Below are positions 1 through 8,664 of a stretch of DNA of 64,000 nt, piece after piece. The translations under genes were made by a program, and so were the position numbers. The stretch's first letter is position 1. Every line of letters begins with the position of its first letter. The DNA is from [Leptolyngbya] sp. PCC 7376 (GTDB lineage Bacteria > Cyanobacteriota > Cyanobacteriia > Cyanobacteriales > MRBY01). Under the pieces are notes generated by a model. That model saw only the letters and a list, made by a program, of their open reading frames with translations. It did not search any database and was not told the DNA's origin. Location of the stretch: the NCBI RefSeq assembly GCF_000316605.1, contig NC_019683.1, positions 2,216,036 to 2,280,035 of the forward strand, written 5' to 3'.

Positions 1-437
1 ATATCTGCCTCGCGACACTTAAACGATATGGGCTACGCATTTCTTTCCGGATACTCTTGTGACAGTCTCCAGATCACCACATTTAAGTAATTTTTCAACT
101 TCTATTGCATATACCCAAATCCTTTGTTCTTGAGGGCTTTGAGCAATTATTTTGTACATCAAAAGAGAACTTTGAGAAGGACAGTCTCAAATTCGTCCAA
201 ATACAATGATGAGAGAATTCAGTTTTCTTATGGCAACTGCTCTCAAATTCATGTCGCAGTTAAATCAAAAATCGCTAGTCGGCGATCGCCAATCTTGCCG
301 ACCTAGGTGGCCAAGGAATTCTCCACTGATAAAAAAGCCCAAACTGCCTTCCTTGATGCCCTGACCCCGGAAGACAGTTTATTCGGCAAAAAATTTTTAA
401 CTCTCAAAAATAAAGATGCTTGTTCAATACCTTCTAA
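1..437. other. Left-edge region with short open frames only
   Basis: No full gene is recognisable here. A 46-codon minus-strand frame (19-159) is listed separately. On the plus strand a 58-codon frame from GTG 307 to a stop at 481-483 has a protein-like composition (it begins VAKEFSTDKKAQ) but runs into the 3' end of the next gene, so it may be the tail of a decayed gene. I do not recognise either product. Confidence 0.4.
19..159 (-). CDS. Short ORF of 46 codons, unknown
   Basis: ATG at 157-159, stop at 19-21. The product begins MYKIIAQSPQEQRIW and is charged and basic, with plausible protein composition. No convincing ribosome binding site precedes it, and the frame just upstream is closed by a stop. 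It may be a small gene or the end of a broken one. Function unknown. Confidence 0.2.
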   Translation of the reverse strand: MYKIIAQSPQEQRIWVYAIEVEKLLKCGDLETVTRVSGKKCVAHIV

Positions 438-1331
438 TTACGCAACCTTATCTTTTACTTTCGAAGGTATAGACATAGCCTGATCATATTTATCTTGATC
501 ATAATAATGCAGCGTACGAATCGGATAAGGAATACGAATATTGGCTTCATCTAGTGCTTCTTTAATTGCAACAATGGCATCCGTTTGAATTCGACGAACA
601 TTACGTTGTTGAGGTGCTGTCCAGTAGCGCAAAATAAAATCAATTGAACTATCGCCAAAATTCACCAGATCAATTTCTGGCGGTGGTTCAGAAAATACAC
701 CATTTAAATCATTAATTGTTTCTTGCAAGATCTTTTTTGCAATTGGCAAAGGCGTATGGTAATCAACCCCGACTTCCAAATCTGTACGTCTTGCATCGTA
801 GGCTGTCTTTACCTTGACAGCATCAGTAAAAACATCTGCATTAGGCAACAAAACTTTTTCTCCCTGATAGGTACGGATATGAGTTGTTCTAATATTAATA
901 TTTTTAATAACGCCATCATAGCCATTAATAGAAATCTCATCGCCAATCCGAAAAGGCTCTTCTACTAAGATAATAATGCCGGCCAAAAAGTTTTTAACAA
1001 TATCCTGAAATGCAAAACCAATAGCAATCGAACCAATTCCAAGGGTCGCAATAATATCCCCTAAACGCAGACCCGGGAAACTTATCACACAGGCAAAGAG
1101 CACACCAACAATCCAAATACCGACATAACTCGCCTTATCAGCTAAGATTTGTAGGGAGCGATTTTTTATGGTTTTCTCAGCGATCTCATGGACAATTTTC
1201 TGAGAGAATTCAGTTACATATCTCGTAAAAAAAAGGATGATAAGTCCTCCGATAATACCAGGAATTCTCTGAATCCCAATACTTAAGATGGACTGAAGAC
1301 TATCAACAATCGTATCTGTAAATTGATCCAT
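438..1331 (-). CDS. MscS-family small-conductance mechanosensitive channel
   Basis: An inner-membrane channel that opens under membrane tension to release solutes during hypo-osmotic shock. The product is about 297 aa. It has an N-terminal membrane part, then the pore-lining helix TM3 (around GIGSIAIGFAFQDIVKN), followed by the beta domain of the MscS fold (FRIGDEISINGYDGVI, then VLLPNADVFTDAVKV). This matches the short one-domain MscS form. I chose the internal ATG at 1331; the frame also allows a GTG start at 1352, and neither has a clear ribosome binding site. A second, only distantly similar MscS gene lies at 26.8 kb. The family call is secure; gating properties cannot be inferred. Confidence 0.88.
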   Translation of the reverse strand: MDQFTDTIVDSLQSILSIGIQRIPGIIGGLIILFFTRYVTEFSQKIVHEIAEKTIKNRSLQILADKASYVGIWIVGVLFACVISFPGLRLGDIIATLGIGSIAIGFAFQDIVKNFLAGIIILVEEPFRIGDEISINGYDGVIKNINIRTTHIRTYQGEKVLLPNADVFTDAVKVKTAYDARRTDLEVGVDYHTPLPIAKKILQETINDLNGVFSEPPPEIDLVNFGDSSIDFILRYWTAPQQRNVRRIQTDAIVAIKEALDEANIRIPYPIRTLHYYDQDKYDQAMSIPSKVKDKVA

Positions 1332-1502
1332 AATATCAGAGCGAATTACCACCTAAGCTACTTGACTTTATGCTCTGAATCATAGTGATTCTTTTTGGCT
1401 ATTGATAATCCAGCAAAAGAAAGAAAGACACCTCAAAACCATAGTTCCCAGGTGGTCTTTTGTCTATATTTAGTTGATGTATTTCAGGGAATATTTTTAG
1501 TA

Positions 1503-2336
1503 TTATTCTGTCTCAGACTTAGCATCAGGAGTGTTAACGAGAGAAAGTTTAGCTTCATATTCCTCTGGAGTCAGAGCACCGGAAAATGTCTCCATTTTCC
1601 CAGTTTCTGTGGAGGCCAAAATAAAGAAAGGTGTCCCATTTAATTGCAACTGTTGAGCTAGCTCAAGGTCTTTTTGGATTGTGGGTTCGGCAGCAATAAT
1701 ATCAGCTTGAAATTTTTCGAGATTCAAGTCTAGCTCTTGTGCAATTTCTTCGTAGAGGCGATCGCCTAACTGATTTTGGCTTTCGAAAAGACGGTCGTGA
1801 TATTCCCAGAACTTATCCTGTTGGTGTGCCGCCCAAGATGCTTGTGCCGCCGGGATAGCTTGGGGGTGGATCTGTTGCAATGGCAAGTGCTTATAGGCAA
1901 GCGTCACCGTATCGCCATTTTTCTCCATAAAGGTTTTGATGGAGCTGTGGGCATTGGCACAGAACGGACATTCAAAATCAGAAAATTCGATTAAAACGAC
2001 TTTAAAGTCTTCAGACCCCATCACTGGAGCATCTCCAACAACCTCTTTCGGGTTGGTGGTCATTGTCTGCTGAAATTCTTGGGCGATCGCCTGTTGCTGT
2101 TCCTGCTGAGCCTGCTGTTGCTCCTGTTGATATTTCTGAACCGCTTCAAGAATTGCCTCAGGATTATTGCGGATAATCTCTAAAACTTGCTCCTCTAACT
2201 CTTTATCCGCTGGGCTATCTGCTTGTGCATCATCTTCAGGTGTACAACTCCACAGACCTGTACTGAGCAAAAGGACAGCAAAAAAGGCAAGCATTTTCCG
2301 AGAAAATCCTTGCCGAGATAAAGATAAAAGTGTCAT
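1503..2336 (-). CDS. DsbA-like thioredoxin-fold lipoprotein
   Basis: 277 aa. The N-terminus is a lipoprotein signal: basic residues, a hydrophobic stretch (MLAFFAVLLLSTG) and the lipobox LWSC, so the mature protein should be anchored to a membrane on the periplasmic side. A Gln/Glu-rich, probably coiled-coil segment (residues 45-95) links to a DsbA-type thioredoxin domain with the active-site motif CPFC (EFSDFECPFCANAH) and a cis-Pro loop near NGTPFF. The expected role is thiol oxidation or disulfide exchange in exported proteins. It reads away from the aminotransferase gene upstream, with only about 35 bp between, so the two may be co-transcribed. Confidence 0.88.
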   Translation of the reverse strand: MTLLSLSRQGFSRKMLAFFAVLLLSTGLWSCTPEDDAQADSPADKELEEQVLEIIRNNPEAILEAVQKYQQEQQQAQQEQQQAIAQEFQQTMTTNPKEVVGDAPVMGSEDFKVVLIEFSDFECPFCANAHSSIKTFMEKNGDTVTLAYKHLPLQQIHPQAIPAAQASWAAHQQDKFWEYHDRLFESQNQLGDRLYEEIAQELDLNLEKFQADIIAAEPTIQKDLELAQQLQLNGTPFFILASTETGKMETFSGALTPEEYEAKLSLVNTPDAKSETE

Positions 2337-2371
2337 TAGATTCCAGGGAAAAAATATCGTCCCTAGTTTAA

Positions 2372-3520
2372 CTAAAACAACACCTTTTTTAGAGCCGCCA
2401 AAAGTAACATTACGTTTTCGGCACGAGCATTATGACCCATGAGACCCACACGCCAAACCTTGCCTGCAAGATCTCCGAGACCACCAGCAATTTCGATGTT
2501 GTAGTCTGCCATTAATTGTTTTGCAACAGCAGCACCATCAACACCATCAGGAATACAAACAGTGGTGAGAGTTGGGAGGCGAATCTCTTTATCGACATAG
2601 CACTTGAGGCCCATGTCTTCGAGACCTTCCCAGAATAGATCTGCCGCATCTTGGTGACGCTTCCAGCGATTTTCGAGGCCTTCCTCAGCCACCAGCATCA
2701 ATGCTTCGCGGAGCGCATAATTCATATTCACAGGCGCAGTGTGGTGGTAAACCCGCTTACCAGTACCCCAATATTTACTGATCATGGACATATCCAAATA
2801 CCAGTTTTTAACAGGGGTCTTGCGGTTATTTAATGCTTCGAGCGCACGGGGACCAAGAGTTAGGGGGCCAAGGCCAGGAGGGCAAGCAAGGGCTTTTTGG
2901 GTGCCGCTGTAGGCCATATCCACTCCCCATTCATCGAGGAAGAGGGGCACACCACTCAAACTGGTCACCGTGTCGATAAGCAACATGGAGCCATGTTTGT
3001 GGCAGACTTCGCTCACACCTTCGAGGGGCTGTCTTGCACCTGTAGAGGTTTCGGCGTGGACGAGCGCAAGCACTTTGGGTTCATGCTCTGCAACTGCCGC
3101 AGTGATTTCCTCCAGGGTAAAAGCTTTACCCCAATCCGTAGAGAATGTACGAATGTCTGCGCCATAGCGGCTTGCCATATCCACAAGGCGATGACCGAAA
3201 TAGCCATTCATACCCACTAGAACAACATCGCCAGGTTCAACAGTATTAGCGAGGGTCGCTTCCATCGCGGCACTACCTGTACCACTAGCGGAAATAGTGA
3301 ATTCGTTAGAGGTCTGCCAGGTGTAGCGCAGCAGATCTTTGACTTCATTCATGATCTCCAAATACTTGGGATCGAGGTGACCAATAGGAGGCATTGCCAA
3401 TGCGCCTAAAACTCGCGGGTGAGCATTGGAGGGGCCAGGGCCGAGGAGAAGGCGAGGCGGTAAATCGAGTTGGTCGACTTTCTTGAGATATTTTTCGCTA
3501 ACGGTGGGGCGATCGCTCAT
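2372..3520 (-). CDS. Serine/alanine-glyoxylate aminotransferase, class V
   Basis: 382 aa, normal length for the class V PLP-dependent aminotransferases that convert glyoxylate to glycine with serine or alanine as amino donor, part of photorespiratory metabolism. Visible features are LLLGPGPSNAHPRVL at the N-terminus, the Ser/Thr cluster SASGTGSAAMEA that binds the cofactor phosphate, and the Schiff-base lysine in SGTQKALACPPG. In several cyanobacteria this protein was annotated historically as the 'small subunit of soluble hydrogenase'; the sequence here shows an aminotransferase. The preferred amino donor cannot be read from sequence alone. Confidence 0.9.
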   Translation of the reverse strand: MSDRPTVSEKYLKKVDQLDLPPRLLLGPGPSNAHPRVLGALAMPPIGHLDPKYLEIMNEVKDLLRYTWQTSNEFTISASGTGSAAMEATLANTVEPGDVVLVGMNGYFGHRLVDMASRYGADIRTFSTDWGKAFTLEEITAAVAEHEPKVLALVHAETSTGARQPLEGVSEVCHKHGSMLLIDTVTSLSGVPLFLDEWGVDMAYSGTQKALACPPGLGPLTLGPRALEALNNRKTPVKNWYLDMSMISKYWGTGKRVYHHTAPVNMNYALREALMLVAEEGLENRWKRHQDAADLFWEGLEDMGLKCYVDKEIRLPTLTTVCIPDGVDGAAVAKQLMADYNIEIAGGLGDLAGKVWRVGLMGHNARAENVMLLLAALKKVLF

Positions 3521-3729
3521 GGGCTACAAGCTCTTTTATAAAAGCAAACTGTAAAAAATTTAACGAGATTCATTTTCCCACATCGGCGAAGCTCTCTTTA
3601 CAGAGACAGAATTCCCGTAGCGTTTCTACAAAATCACGGCGATCGCCTTGCTACAATAATTTCCTTAAGGCGCTTTTAGCCTATATTTTGAAAGTTTTAT
3701 TTTTCACAATTAATCAACAATAAATCGTC

Positions 3730-4725
3730 ATGACTGAAACGCCAGAAAACATAACGACAGAGCAGGGGCAGGAAGAGCAAGGCTCGAAAGCCCGCCAACT
3801 GCTTGGGATGAAAGGAGCCGCCGACGGTGAAACATCCATCTGGAAAATCCGCCTCCAGCTCATGAAGCCCATCACTTGGATTCCACTAATTTGGGGCGTT
3901 GTCTGCGGTGCAGCATCCTCTGGCGGTTATGTCTGGAATATCGAAAATTTTGCGATGGCAATGACTTGTATGTTGCTATCTGGGCCACTCCTCACTGGCT
4001 ATACCCAAACCCTAAACGATTACTATGATCGCGAAATCGATGCGATCAATGAACCATATCGCCCGATTCCTTCAGGAGCAATTTCGGTGCCTCAGGTTGT
4101 GGCGCAAATCCTAATCCTCTTAGGTGCTGGTATTGCTTTAAGTTACGGGCTCGATGTGTGGGCAGGTCACGATTTCCCAATTATGTTGGTGCTCACCTTG
4201 GGTGGTTCTTTTGTCGCATATATCTACTCTGCGCCTCCACTCAAACTCAAGCAAAATGGCTGGCTCGGAAACTACGCTCTCGGTGCAAGTTATATTGCTT
4301 TGCCTTGGTGGGCTGGCCACGCTTTGTTCGGGACGCTCACTCCTACCGTGATGGTTGTGACGCTCATCTACAGTTTTGCCGGTCTCGGTATTGCGGTTGT
4401 GAATGACTTTAAGAGTGTCGAAGGTGATGAAGAGCTTGGCCTCAAATCTTTACCTGTGATGTTCGGTGTAGGTACAGCTGCTTGGATTTGCGTGATTATG
4501 ATTGATGCTTTTCAAGCGGGAATCGCTGGTTATCTCGTCAGTATCCATGAGCAAATCTATGCGTTGATTCTATTACTCTTAGTGATTCCGCAGATTACGT
4601 TCCAGAACATTTATTTCCTACCCGACCCTCTAAATAATGACGTGAAATATCAGGCCAGTGCTCAGCCTTTCCTCGTTTTGGGCATGTTGGTCGCTGGTTT
4701 GGCGATGGGTCACGCTGGTATCTAA
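3730..4725 (+). CDS. chlG: Chlorophyll synthase ChlG
   Basis: 331 aa UbiA-superfamily prenyltransferase that esterifies chlorophyllide a with phytyl or geranylgeranyl diphosphate in the thylakoid membrane, the last step of chlorophyll a synthesis. The diagnostic Asp-rich motif is NDYYDREIDAINEPYRPIPS (about residues 97-116), with a second one near VVNDFKSVEGDEELG. About eight hydrophobic helices follow a hydrophilic N-terminus of some 40 residues. It starts a new plus-strand unit, divergent from the aminotransferase. Immediately downstream lies an insertion sequence, which is one edge of the inferred 57 kb inversion, so its downstream neighbour is probably not ancestral. Confidence 0.95.
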   Translation: MTETPENITTEQGQEEQGSKARQLLGMKGAADGETSIWKIRLQLMKPITWIPLIWGVVCGAASSGGYVWNIENFAMAMTCMLLSGPLLTGYTQTLNDYYDREIDAINEPYRPIPSGAISVPQVVAQILILLGAGIALSYGLDVWAGHDFPIMLVLTLGGSFVAYIYSAPPLKLKQNGWLGNYALGASYIALPWWAGHALFGTLTPTVMVVTLIYSFAGLGIAVVNDFKSVEGDEELGLKSLPVMFGVGTAAWICVIMIDAFQAGIAGYLVSIHEQIYALILLLLVIPQITFQNIYFLPDPLNNDVKYQASAQPFLVLGMLVAGLAMGHAGI

Positions 4726-4792
4726 GGCTCAATCACAAACATCATCAATTTTGTCGATCCTCCTTTGACTGTAAAGGAGAATTTGGAGAGTT

Positions 4793-5209
4793 TCAAGAGA
4801 GTAATGTTAAACGCCAATTGCGCAGTAGCTCAATACTTCCATTCACTCTAAATTTCGCAAACAGTGCCATGCTCAAGTCCACCATGTGTTTTGATTTAGA
4901 GACGACCTTCGTCCTGCGATGAAACCGAGCAAACCAATGGCGATTGTCTGAGTTGTTTCTCTCAATTGCTATTGTCTCTTTCTTGCTAATGACATGAAAA
5001 GCATCTGGGTGATTCTCTAATAGCTGTTGATAGGGTTTCCAATTATCGGTGCAATAGACAGTGATTTGCCATTGCGAGAACCGCTCTAGTAAATGACCTA
5101 AAGTTCGACTATCACGACTTCCCAATTCCCAGTCAATGAGTCGCCCAGTATTACGGTCATATGCTTTCCAGACCCAAAGTTTGTTTTTTTCTCTTGGATA
5201 AAATGCCAT
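4793..5209 (-). CDS. insB: IS1-family transposase catalytic part (InsB), IS-A copy 1
   Basis: 138 aa, the DDE catalytic half of an IS1 transposase. It overlaps insA by 112 bp in another frame, and the run of seven A followed by C (5183-5190, minus strand) is a typical slippery site for the -1 frameshift that makes the InsAB' fusion. Motifs include YCTDNWKPYQQLL and the C-terminal SKSKHMVDLSMALFAKF. Unlike copy 2, this copy has no internal stop, so it is potentially active. Confidence 0.85.
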   Translation of the reverse strand: MAFYPREKNKLWVWKAYDRNTGRLIDWELGSRDSRTLGHLLERFSQWQITVYCTDNWKPYQQLLENHPDAFHVISKKETIAIERNNSDNRHWFARFHRRTKVVSKSKHMVDLSMALFAKFRVNGSIELLRNWRLTLLS

Positions 5210-5517
5210 AGCTCATCTAGCTCCACCACGACAGCAGACTCAGGAGTGGGCTTTTCATAATTGGCTTCACCGAAATCTCTTACCCAATTGAGCACTGATT
5301 GAGCTGATACACCGAGAATCTTGGCTGTCGCATTCATGGACATACCACTCATATACATCAATACAGCTTCTAATTTCATCCAGAGAGGCTTGCCCCGCTC
5401 TTTAGAAAAGCTTGTAAATTGATAATTGCACTGCTTACACTTAAATCGTTGACGATTTTTAGCGAATCCACTTTTGATGATGTCTTGAGCATTACATTGG
5501 GGACAGTGAATTGTCAT
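5098..5517 (-). CDS. insA: IS1-family InsA protein, IS-A copy 1
   Basis: About 139 aa counted from the ATG at 5517 (MTIHCPQCNAQD); the frame is open further up to 5544 but no start there is better supported. It has an N-terminal zinc ribbon with two CxxC pairs (CPQC and CKQC) and a helix-turn-helix region (MSMNATAKILGVSAQSVLNW), as expected for the DNA-binding half of an IS1 transposase and its repressor form. It feeds into insB through the A7C slippery run. Confidence 0.85.
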   Translation of the reverse strand: MTIHCPQCNAQDIIKSGFAKNRQRFKCKQCNYQFTSFSKERGKPLWMKLEAVLMYMSGMSMNATAKILGVSAQSVLNWVRDFGEANYEKPTPESAVVVELDELWHFIQEKKTNFGSGKHMTVILGDSLTGNWEVVIVEL

Positions 5518-5580
5518 AGCGAGACTTCCAAGGAAACGACTCACTCCATTTTGCTATAGCATTACTTACTTGAAACTCTC

Positions 5581-6086
5581 AAAATAACATTGCCAACAGC
5601 TCACTATTTGCCACAATAGTTTGAAGGTCAGAGCACTTCTATCTCCGATGCTCCATGCCAAAATACCGGGTTTGAAATGGTCTACGGCTGTCCATATGCA
5701 GACTTTGTTTTTTTCGAGCCGACGAATGTTTGTAATTCATCTATCTCGCCTACTTGCGGTGTCGATTCCGGGTCATAGGCATCAGGCAAAATAGTACTAA
5801 CTTGTTTCACCCAATGAAGAATCGTGGTGTGGTGAATATCAGTGACTCGCGCAATTGCTCTTAATCCCATGCCATTGCCATACATTTTGAGGCAGAGGCG
5901 GCGGACATCGTCACTATAACCACGGTGAGTTTGGGGATGAGCAACGAATTGGCGACCACAATCTTTACACTTATGGTTTTGCTTGCCATGACGAAAGCCG
6001 TTTTTGCAGATATGCTCTGAATGGCATTCAGGACAGTTCATTTTTTATTTGACAGCTTACTCCTCCTCTCTCATTTCACCAACGCC
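5581..6086 (-). mobile_element. IS-B left half, a second IS1-family element cut by IS-A
   Basis: This is the 5' portion of an IS1-type element different from IS-A. Its outer end at 6086 carries the terminal repeat GGCGTTGGTGA (minus strand), preceded by CCATGACC. Its inner end abuts IS-A copy 1. The missing 3' half is at 63411-63931, where it abuts IS-A copy 2. Joining the halves and removing one copy of GTTATTTT restores the transposase reading frame, and removing the MITE inside the right half gives an element of about 761 bp, close to the usual IS1 size. Confidence 0.85.
5682..6041 (-). pseudogene. insA: IS-B InsA frame and truncated transposase
   Basis: A 119-aa InsA-like frame (MNCPECHSEHICKNGF) with zinc-ribbon CxxC pairs and a helix-turn-helix (GMGLRAIARVTDIHHTTILHW). 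An A7C slippery run precedes a second frame that reads WTAVDHFKPGILAWS, then continues through the IS-A boundary at 5581. The catalytic remainder, YVTDGYPVYAMYIPEED onwards, lies at 63419 and beyond. The gene is broken by IS-A and by the rearrangement, so it cannot be functional as it stands. Confidence 0.8.
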
Positions 6087-6170
6087 GGTCATGGGAGAAG
6101 GTGGTGGACTGGTTATCAACTTCCACAATATGCACTTTCTCCTTTTTCTTTCTTATCCCGAACTCACGTT
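6087..6170 (-). mobile_element. 5' end of an IS982-type element (IS-C), separated from its body
   Basis: On the minus strand this 84-bp piece begins with the end repeat AACGTGAGTTCGGGATAAG and finishes with CCATGACC, which contains the start codon of the IS982 transposase. The same CCATGACC followed by the transposase reading frame is found at 63932 and beyond. IS-B had inserted exactly there, duplicating the 8 bp. The same end repeat bounds the 254-bp element at 63535-63788, which is therefore a likely non-autonomous relative. Confidence 0.75.
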
Positions 6171-6194
6171 ATTTAAATAATTCAATTCAGAAAA

Positions 6195-6998
6195 ATGGCT
6201 CTACTTAAAAAATTTGAACATAAAGTTTATTCCCAAAATGGTGAAGATGGCATCATTTCATTTCTCCTAGACCAAGTAGGCCGAGACAAAAAATATTACG
6301 TCGAATTTGGGGCCTCGGATGGCAATGAATGCAACACTCATTATTTACGTAAACATGCAGGATTCCAAGGTTTATTGATGGATGGTGGCTATGAAAATCA
6401 TGATATTGGCTTATATCAAGAAATGATCTTCAAAGACAATATCAATCAACTATTTCATAAATATAAAGTACCTAATGAATTTGAGCTGCTGTCTATAGAT
6501 GTTGATGGTAATGACTTGTGGTTATGGAAAACTCTTGATGAAAAATATCAACCCAAAATTGTCATCATGGAATACAATGGCCATCTGCCCCCGCCATTGA
6601 GCGCCACAATGCCTTATTCAACAGAGCATTCATGGGATGGGACTTGTTATTATGGTGCTTCACTATCTGCCTTAGAAATCCTTGCCAAAGAAAAAGGCTA
6701 CACATTAGTTGGGTGTGATTCTAAAGGAATTAATGCTTTTTTTATACGTAATGACTATGTGTCTAGACTAACCAAATCATTTGCATTACCAAAGCAAATA
6801 TCTGAAGCTTTCGTCCCAGCAAATTGTGGGTGTGTATATTACATTACACTAGACAATCCTTATGGCCAAACAAGGTATGATCTCTGTGGCTATACTCTTT
6901 ATGGTCATGGCAGGATCGATCAATCAAAAGTTCAATTTGTTGAATATCCGTCTGGCGAAACTTTAATTATTCCAGAAATTGACATCAATTTTCCCTAA
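6195..6998 (+). CDS. FkbM-like SAM-dependent methyltransferase, paralogue 1
   Basis: 267 aa. The pattern YSQNGEDGIISFLL, then YYVEFGASDGNECNT, ELLSIDVDGNDLWLW and IVIMEYNG is that of FkbM-type Rossmann methyltransferases, in which VEFGA.DG would be SAM motif I and the later acidic motif the adenine-side contact. Such proteins often modify sugars of exported glycans; the substrate here is unknown. It is followed by a near twin (7240-8049), with conserved N-terminal two thirds and diverged C-termini. A MITE begins directly after the stop codon. It was set beside an IS982-type end, so its promoter region is partly element DNA. Confidence 0.7.
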   Translation: MALLKKFEHKVYSQNGEDGIISFLLDQVGRDKKYYVEFGASDGNECNTHYLRKHAGFQGLLMDGGYENHDIGLYQEMIFKDNINQLFHKYKVPNEFELLSIDVDGNDLWLWKTLDEKYQPKIVIMEYNGHLPPPLSATMPYSTEHSWDGTCYYGASLSALEILAKEKGYTLVGCDSKGINAFFIRNDYVSRLTKSFALPKQISEAFVPANCGCVYYITLDNPYGQTRYDLCGYTLYGHGRIDQSKVQFVEYPSGETLIIPEIDINFP

Positions 6999-7130
6999 GA
7001 GAATGTTTAGAAAGTCTGTTTTGAAAACTAATACCTGGATGATTACACTCAAGTAATCTTCTAAAATCCCTATTCTTTTATCAGGTGGGCAATGACAAAA
7101 GTTACGTCCAGACCCCTTTCAGACAACCTC
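6999..7130. repeat. 132-bp MITE, divergent copy (MITE-a)
   Basis: It starts immediately after the TAA stop of the first FkbM-like gene. The ends GAGAATGTTTAGAAAGTC and GACCCCTTTCAGACAACCTC match those of the 132-bp elements at 8126 and 47539, and the 3' third is nearly identical (GACAAAAGTTACG). The length is the same, but the interior differs. The flanks are TAA and TAT, so the 3-bp duplication is imperfect here. Confidence 0.65.
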
Positions 7131-7239
7131 TATGAATAATTCCGTAATTATTAATCTTTTTCAAGACTATTTTTAAGAGATAAATAAGTCAAAAAGTGTT
7201 TATTGCGGAAATAAAAACTACTTTTAACATTTTAAATCT

Positions 7240-8049
7240 ATGTCTATCCTCAAAAAATTTGAACATAAAATTTATTCTCAAAATGGAGAAGATGGCATTA
7301 TTGCATTCCTCCTAGATATTGTTGGCCGAAGAAATAAATATTACGTCGAATTTGGTGCAGCAGATGGGAATGAGTGTAATACAAGATACTTGAGAGAACA
7401 TGCCGGATTTCAAGGCTTATTAATGGATGGTGGACACGAAAATCTTGATATTGATTTGTATCAAGAAATGATTTATCGAGACAATATTAATGAGTTGTTT
7501 TTTAAATACAAAGTTCCGAATGAATTTGAACTATTATCTATTGATGTTGATGGCAATGATCTATGGCTATGGGAAGCCTTAGACGAAAAATATCAACCTC
7601 GTATTGTGATCATGGAATTCAATGGTGCACTACCTCCTCCGATTTCCGTAACTATTCCATACGATGCTTCACACCAATGGGATGGCACATCGTATATAGG
7701 AGCTTCATTGGGAGCATTAGATATCTTGGCGAAGAAAAAAGGCTATACGCTTGTTGGATGTGATTCTAGCGGAGTTAATTCATTTTTTATTCGTGATGAC
7801 TTTAGAGAAACATTACAAAAATGCGAAAGCATTCCTTCTCTTAAAGAAGCTTTTGCTCCTGCTGCCCATGCAAATTATTGTACAGGGGGAACCACAAGGT
7901 TTCAGATCAACGGCTATACAATGCATTCTCATCTGAAGTTTAATCAACAAGAACGACAATTTGTCGAATATCCTTCCGGAAAACCGATTGTCATCGATGG
8001 CATCGACCAAGGCATATTTCTCACACTAGAGGAAATTGGACTTTCTTAA
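7240..8049 (+). CDS. FkbM-like SAM-dependent methyltransferase, paralogue 2
   Basis: 269 aa, clearly a tandem duplicate of the gene at 6195. It shares KFEHKIYSQNGEDGII, YYVEFGAADGNECNT, ELLSIDVDGNDLWLW and the C-terminal QFVEYPSGK, while the region from residue 195 to 245 has diverged in length and sequence. The duplication is not recent, because synonymous positions differ widely. The 240-bp spacer contains MITE-a. The role is inferred only at family level (methyltransferase on an unknown, possibly glycan, substrate). Confidence 0.7.
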   Translation: MSILKKFEHKIYSQNGEDGIIAFLLDIVGRRNKYYVEFGAADGNECNTRYLREHAGFQGLLMDGGHENLDIDLYQEMIYRDNINELFFKYKVPNEFELLSIDVDGNDLWLWEALDEKYQPRIVIMEFNGALPPPISVTIPYDASHQWDGTSYIGASLGALDILAKKKGYTLVGCDSSGVNSFFIRDDFRETLQKCESIPSLKEAFAPAAHANYCTGGTTRFQINGYTMHSHLKFNQQERQFVEYPSGKPIVIDGIDQGIFLTLEEIGLS

Positions 8050-8125
8050 GAAGTAGCTAAGTTTATGAACTAACTCTATCTAATTAGATCAAAGCCTTCT
8101 AAAGCTGAACTAGTATTCTGAATAA

Positions 8126-8257
8126 AAGGTTGTCTGAAAAGTCTTTATGTTCGATAAATGCTGCGTAAATTCCGCCAGGTTGATCGCCTGAAGTGCTTAT
8201 TTTTACGTGCAACTCATTTCGACAAAAGTTACGGTCAGACCCTTTTCAGACATCCTC
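8126..8257. repeat. 132-bp MITE (MITE-b) with TAA duplication
   Basis: Nearly identical along its length to the element at 47539-47670. The ends AAGGTTGTCTGAAAAG and CTTTTCAGACATCCTC form an inverted repeat, and TAA flanks both sides (8123-8125, 8258-8260). It has no coding capacity. The ends resemble those of the IS5-family element at 10146 (GAGGATGTTTGAAAA), and the 3-bp TNA duplication is typical of that family, so an IS5-type transposase is the likely mobiliser. Confidence 0.8.
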
Positions 8258-8318
8258 TAAGCTACATAAATTTTCGGTAGAATACTGGCTTATATCACCG
8301 TATTTTTGACACTCTATC

Positions 8319-8362
8319 GTTTTACTTATTTGGCGATCACTTTCTATATTCAAAAGCAAAAA
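8319..8362. repeat. About 44-bp repeat flanking the pdxA relic, copy 1
   Basis: The core TTATTTGGCGATCAC, followed by TTCTATATTCAAAAG, matches 9667-9710 with about five differences. The two copies lie on either side of the pdxA relic in the same orientation. Origin unknown: possibly remnants of a small repeat element or the scar of a duplication. Confidence 0.5.
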
Positions 8363-8664
8363 AATATCTCCTAGACTTGAAATTAGAGTCTCTTTGATCA
8401 CAACGAAACGAATTGAGACTGGTTACAATTCATACTGAATTTTTCTTTCAAAGGCGATCACCTCTTTAATACTATAGCAGGCAAGGAGTGGGTTAAGACA
8501 GAATAGGATAGAAGCAATAAACATAGATGCCATGCCTGCTCCCCATAGTCTTGATTTACGCCTAAAAGCTGTTGCCGCCTTCGATAAAGGTGAACGAAAA
8601 AGTGATATAGCAGGCAAGGAGTGGGTTAAGACAGAATAGGATAGAAGCAATAAACATAGATGCC

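Larger units (their letters stand above)
4786..5580 (-). mobile_element. IS-A copy 1, IS1-family insertion sequence
   Basis: A 795-bp element bounded by imperfect inverted repeats that start GAGAGTTTCAAG and extend through AGTAATG. It carries the two overlapping IS1-type frames insA and insB. A second copy lies in opposite orientation at 62613-63410, 3 bp longer. The bases beside this copy (AGAATTTG on the left, AAAATAAC on the right) are not a direct repeat. The right flank read on the minus strand, GTTATTTT, equals the right flank of copy 2, which is the key evidence for recombination between the copies. Confidence 0.9.

Noticed and set aside
124-306. 60-codon plus frame at the left edge
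   Set aside because: No ribosome binding site, unusual composition, and it overlaps the equally uncertain minus frame 19-159; no support for either from motifs.
8423-8650. 75-codon minus frame ending SIKEVIAFERKIQYEL as a gene of its own
   Set aside because: Its first part is the complement of the IS630 left end; only the last 16 codons are real, and these belong to the pdxA relic.
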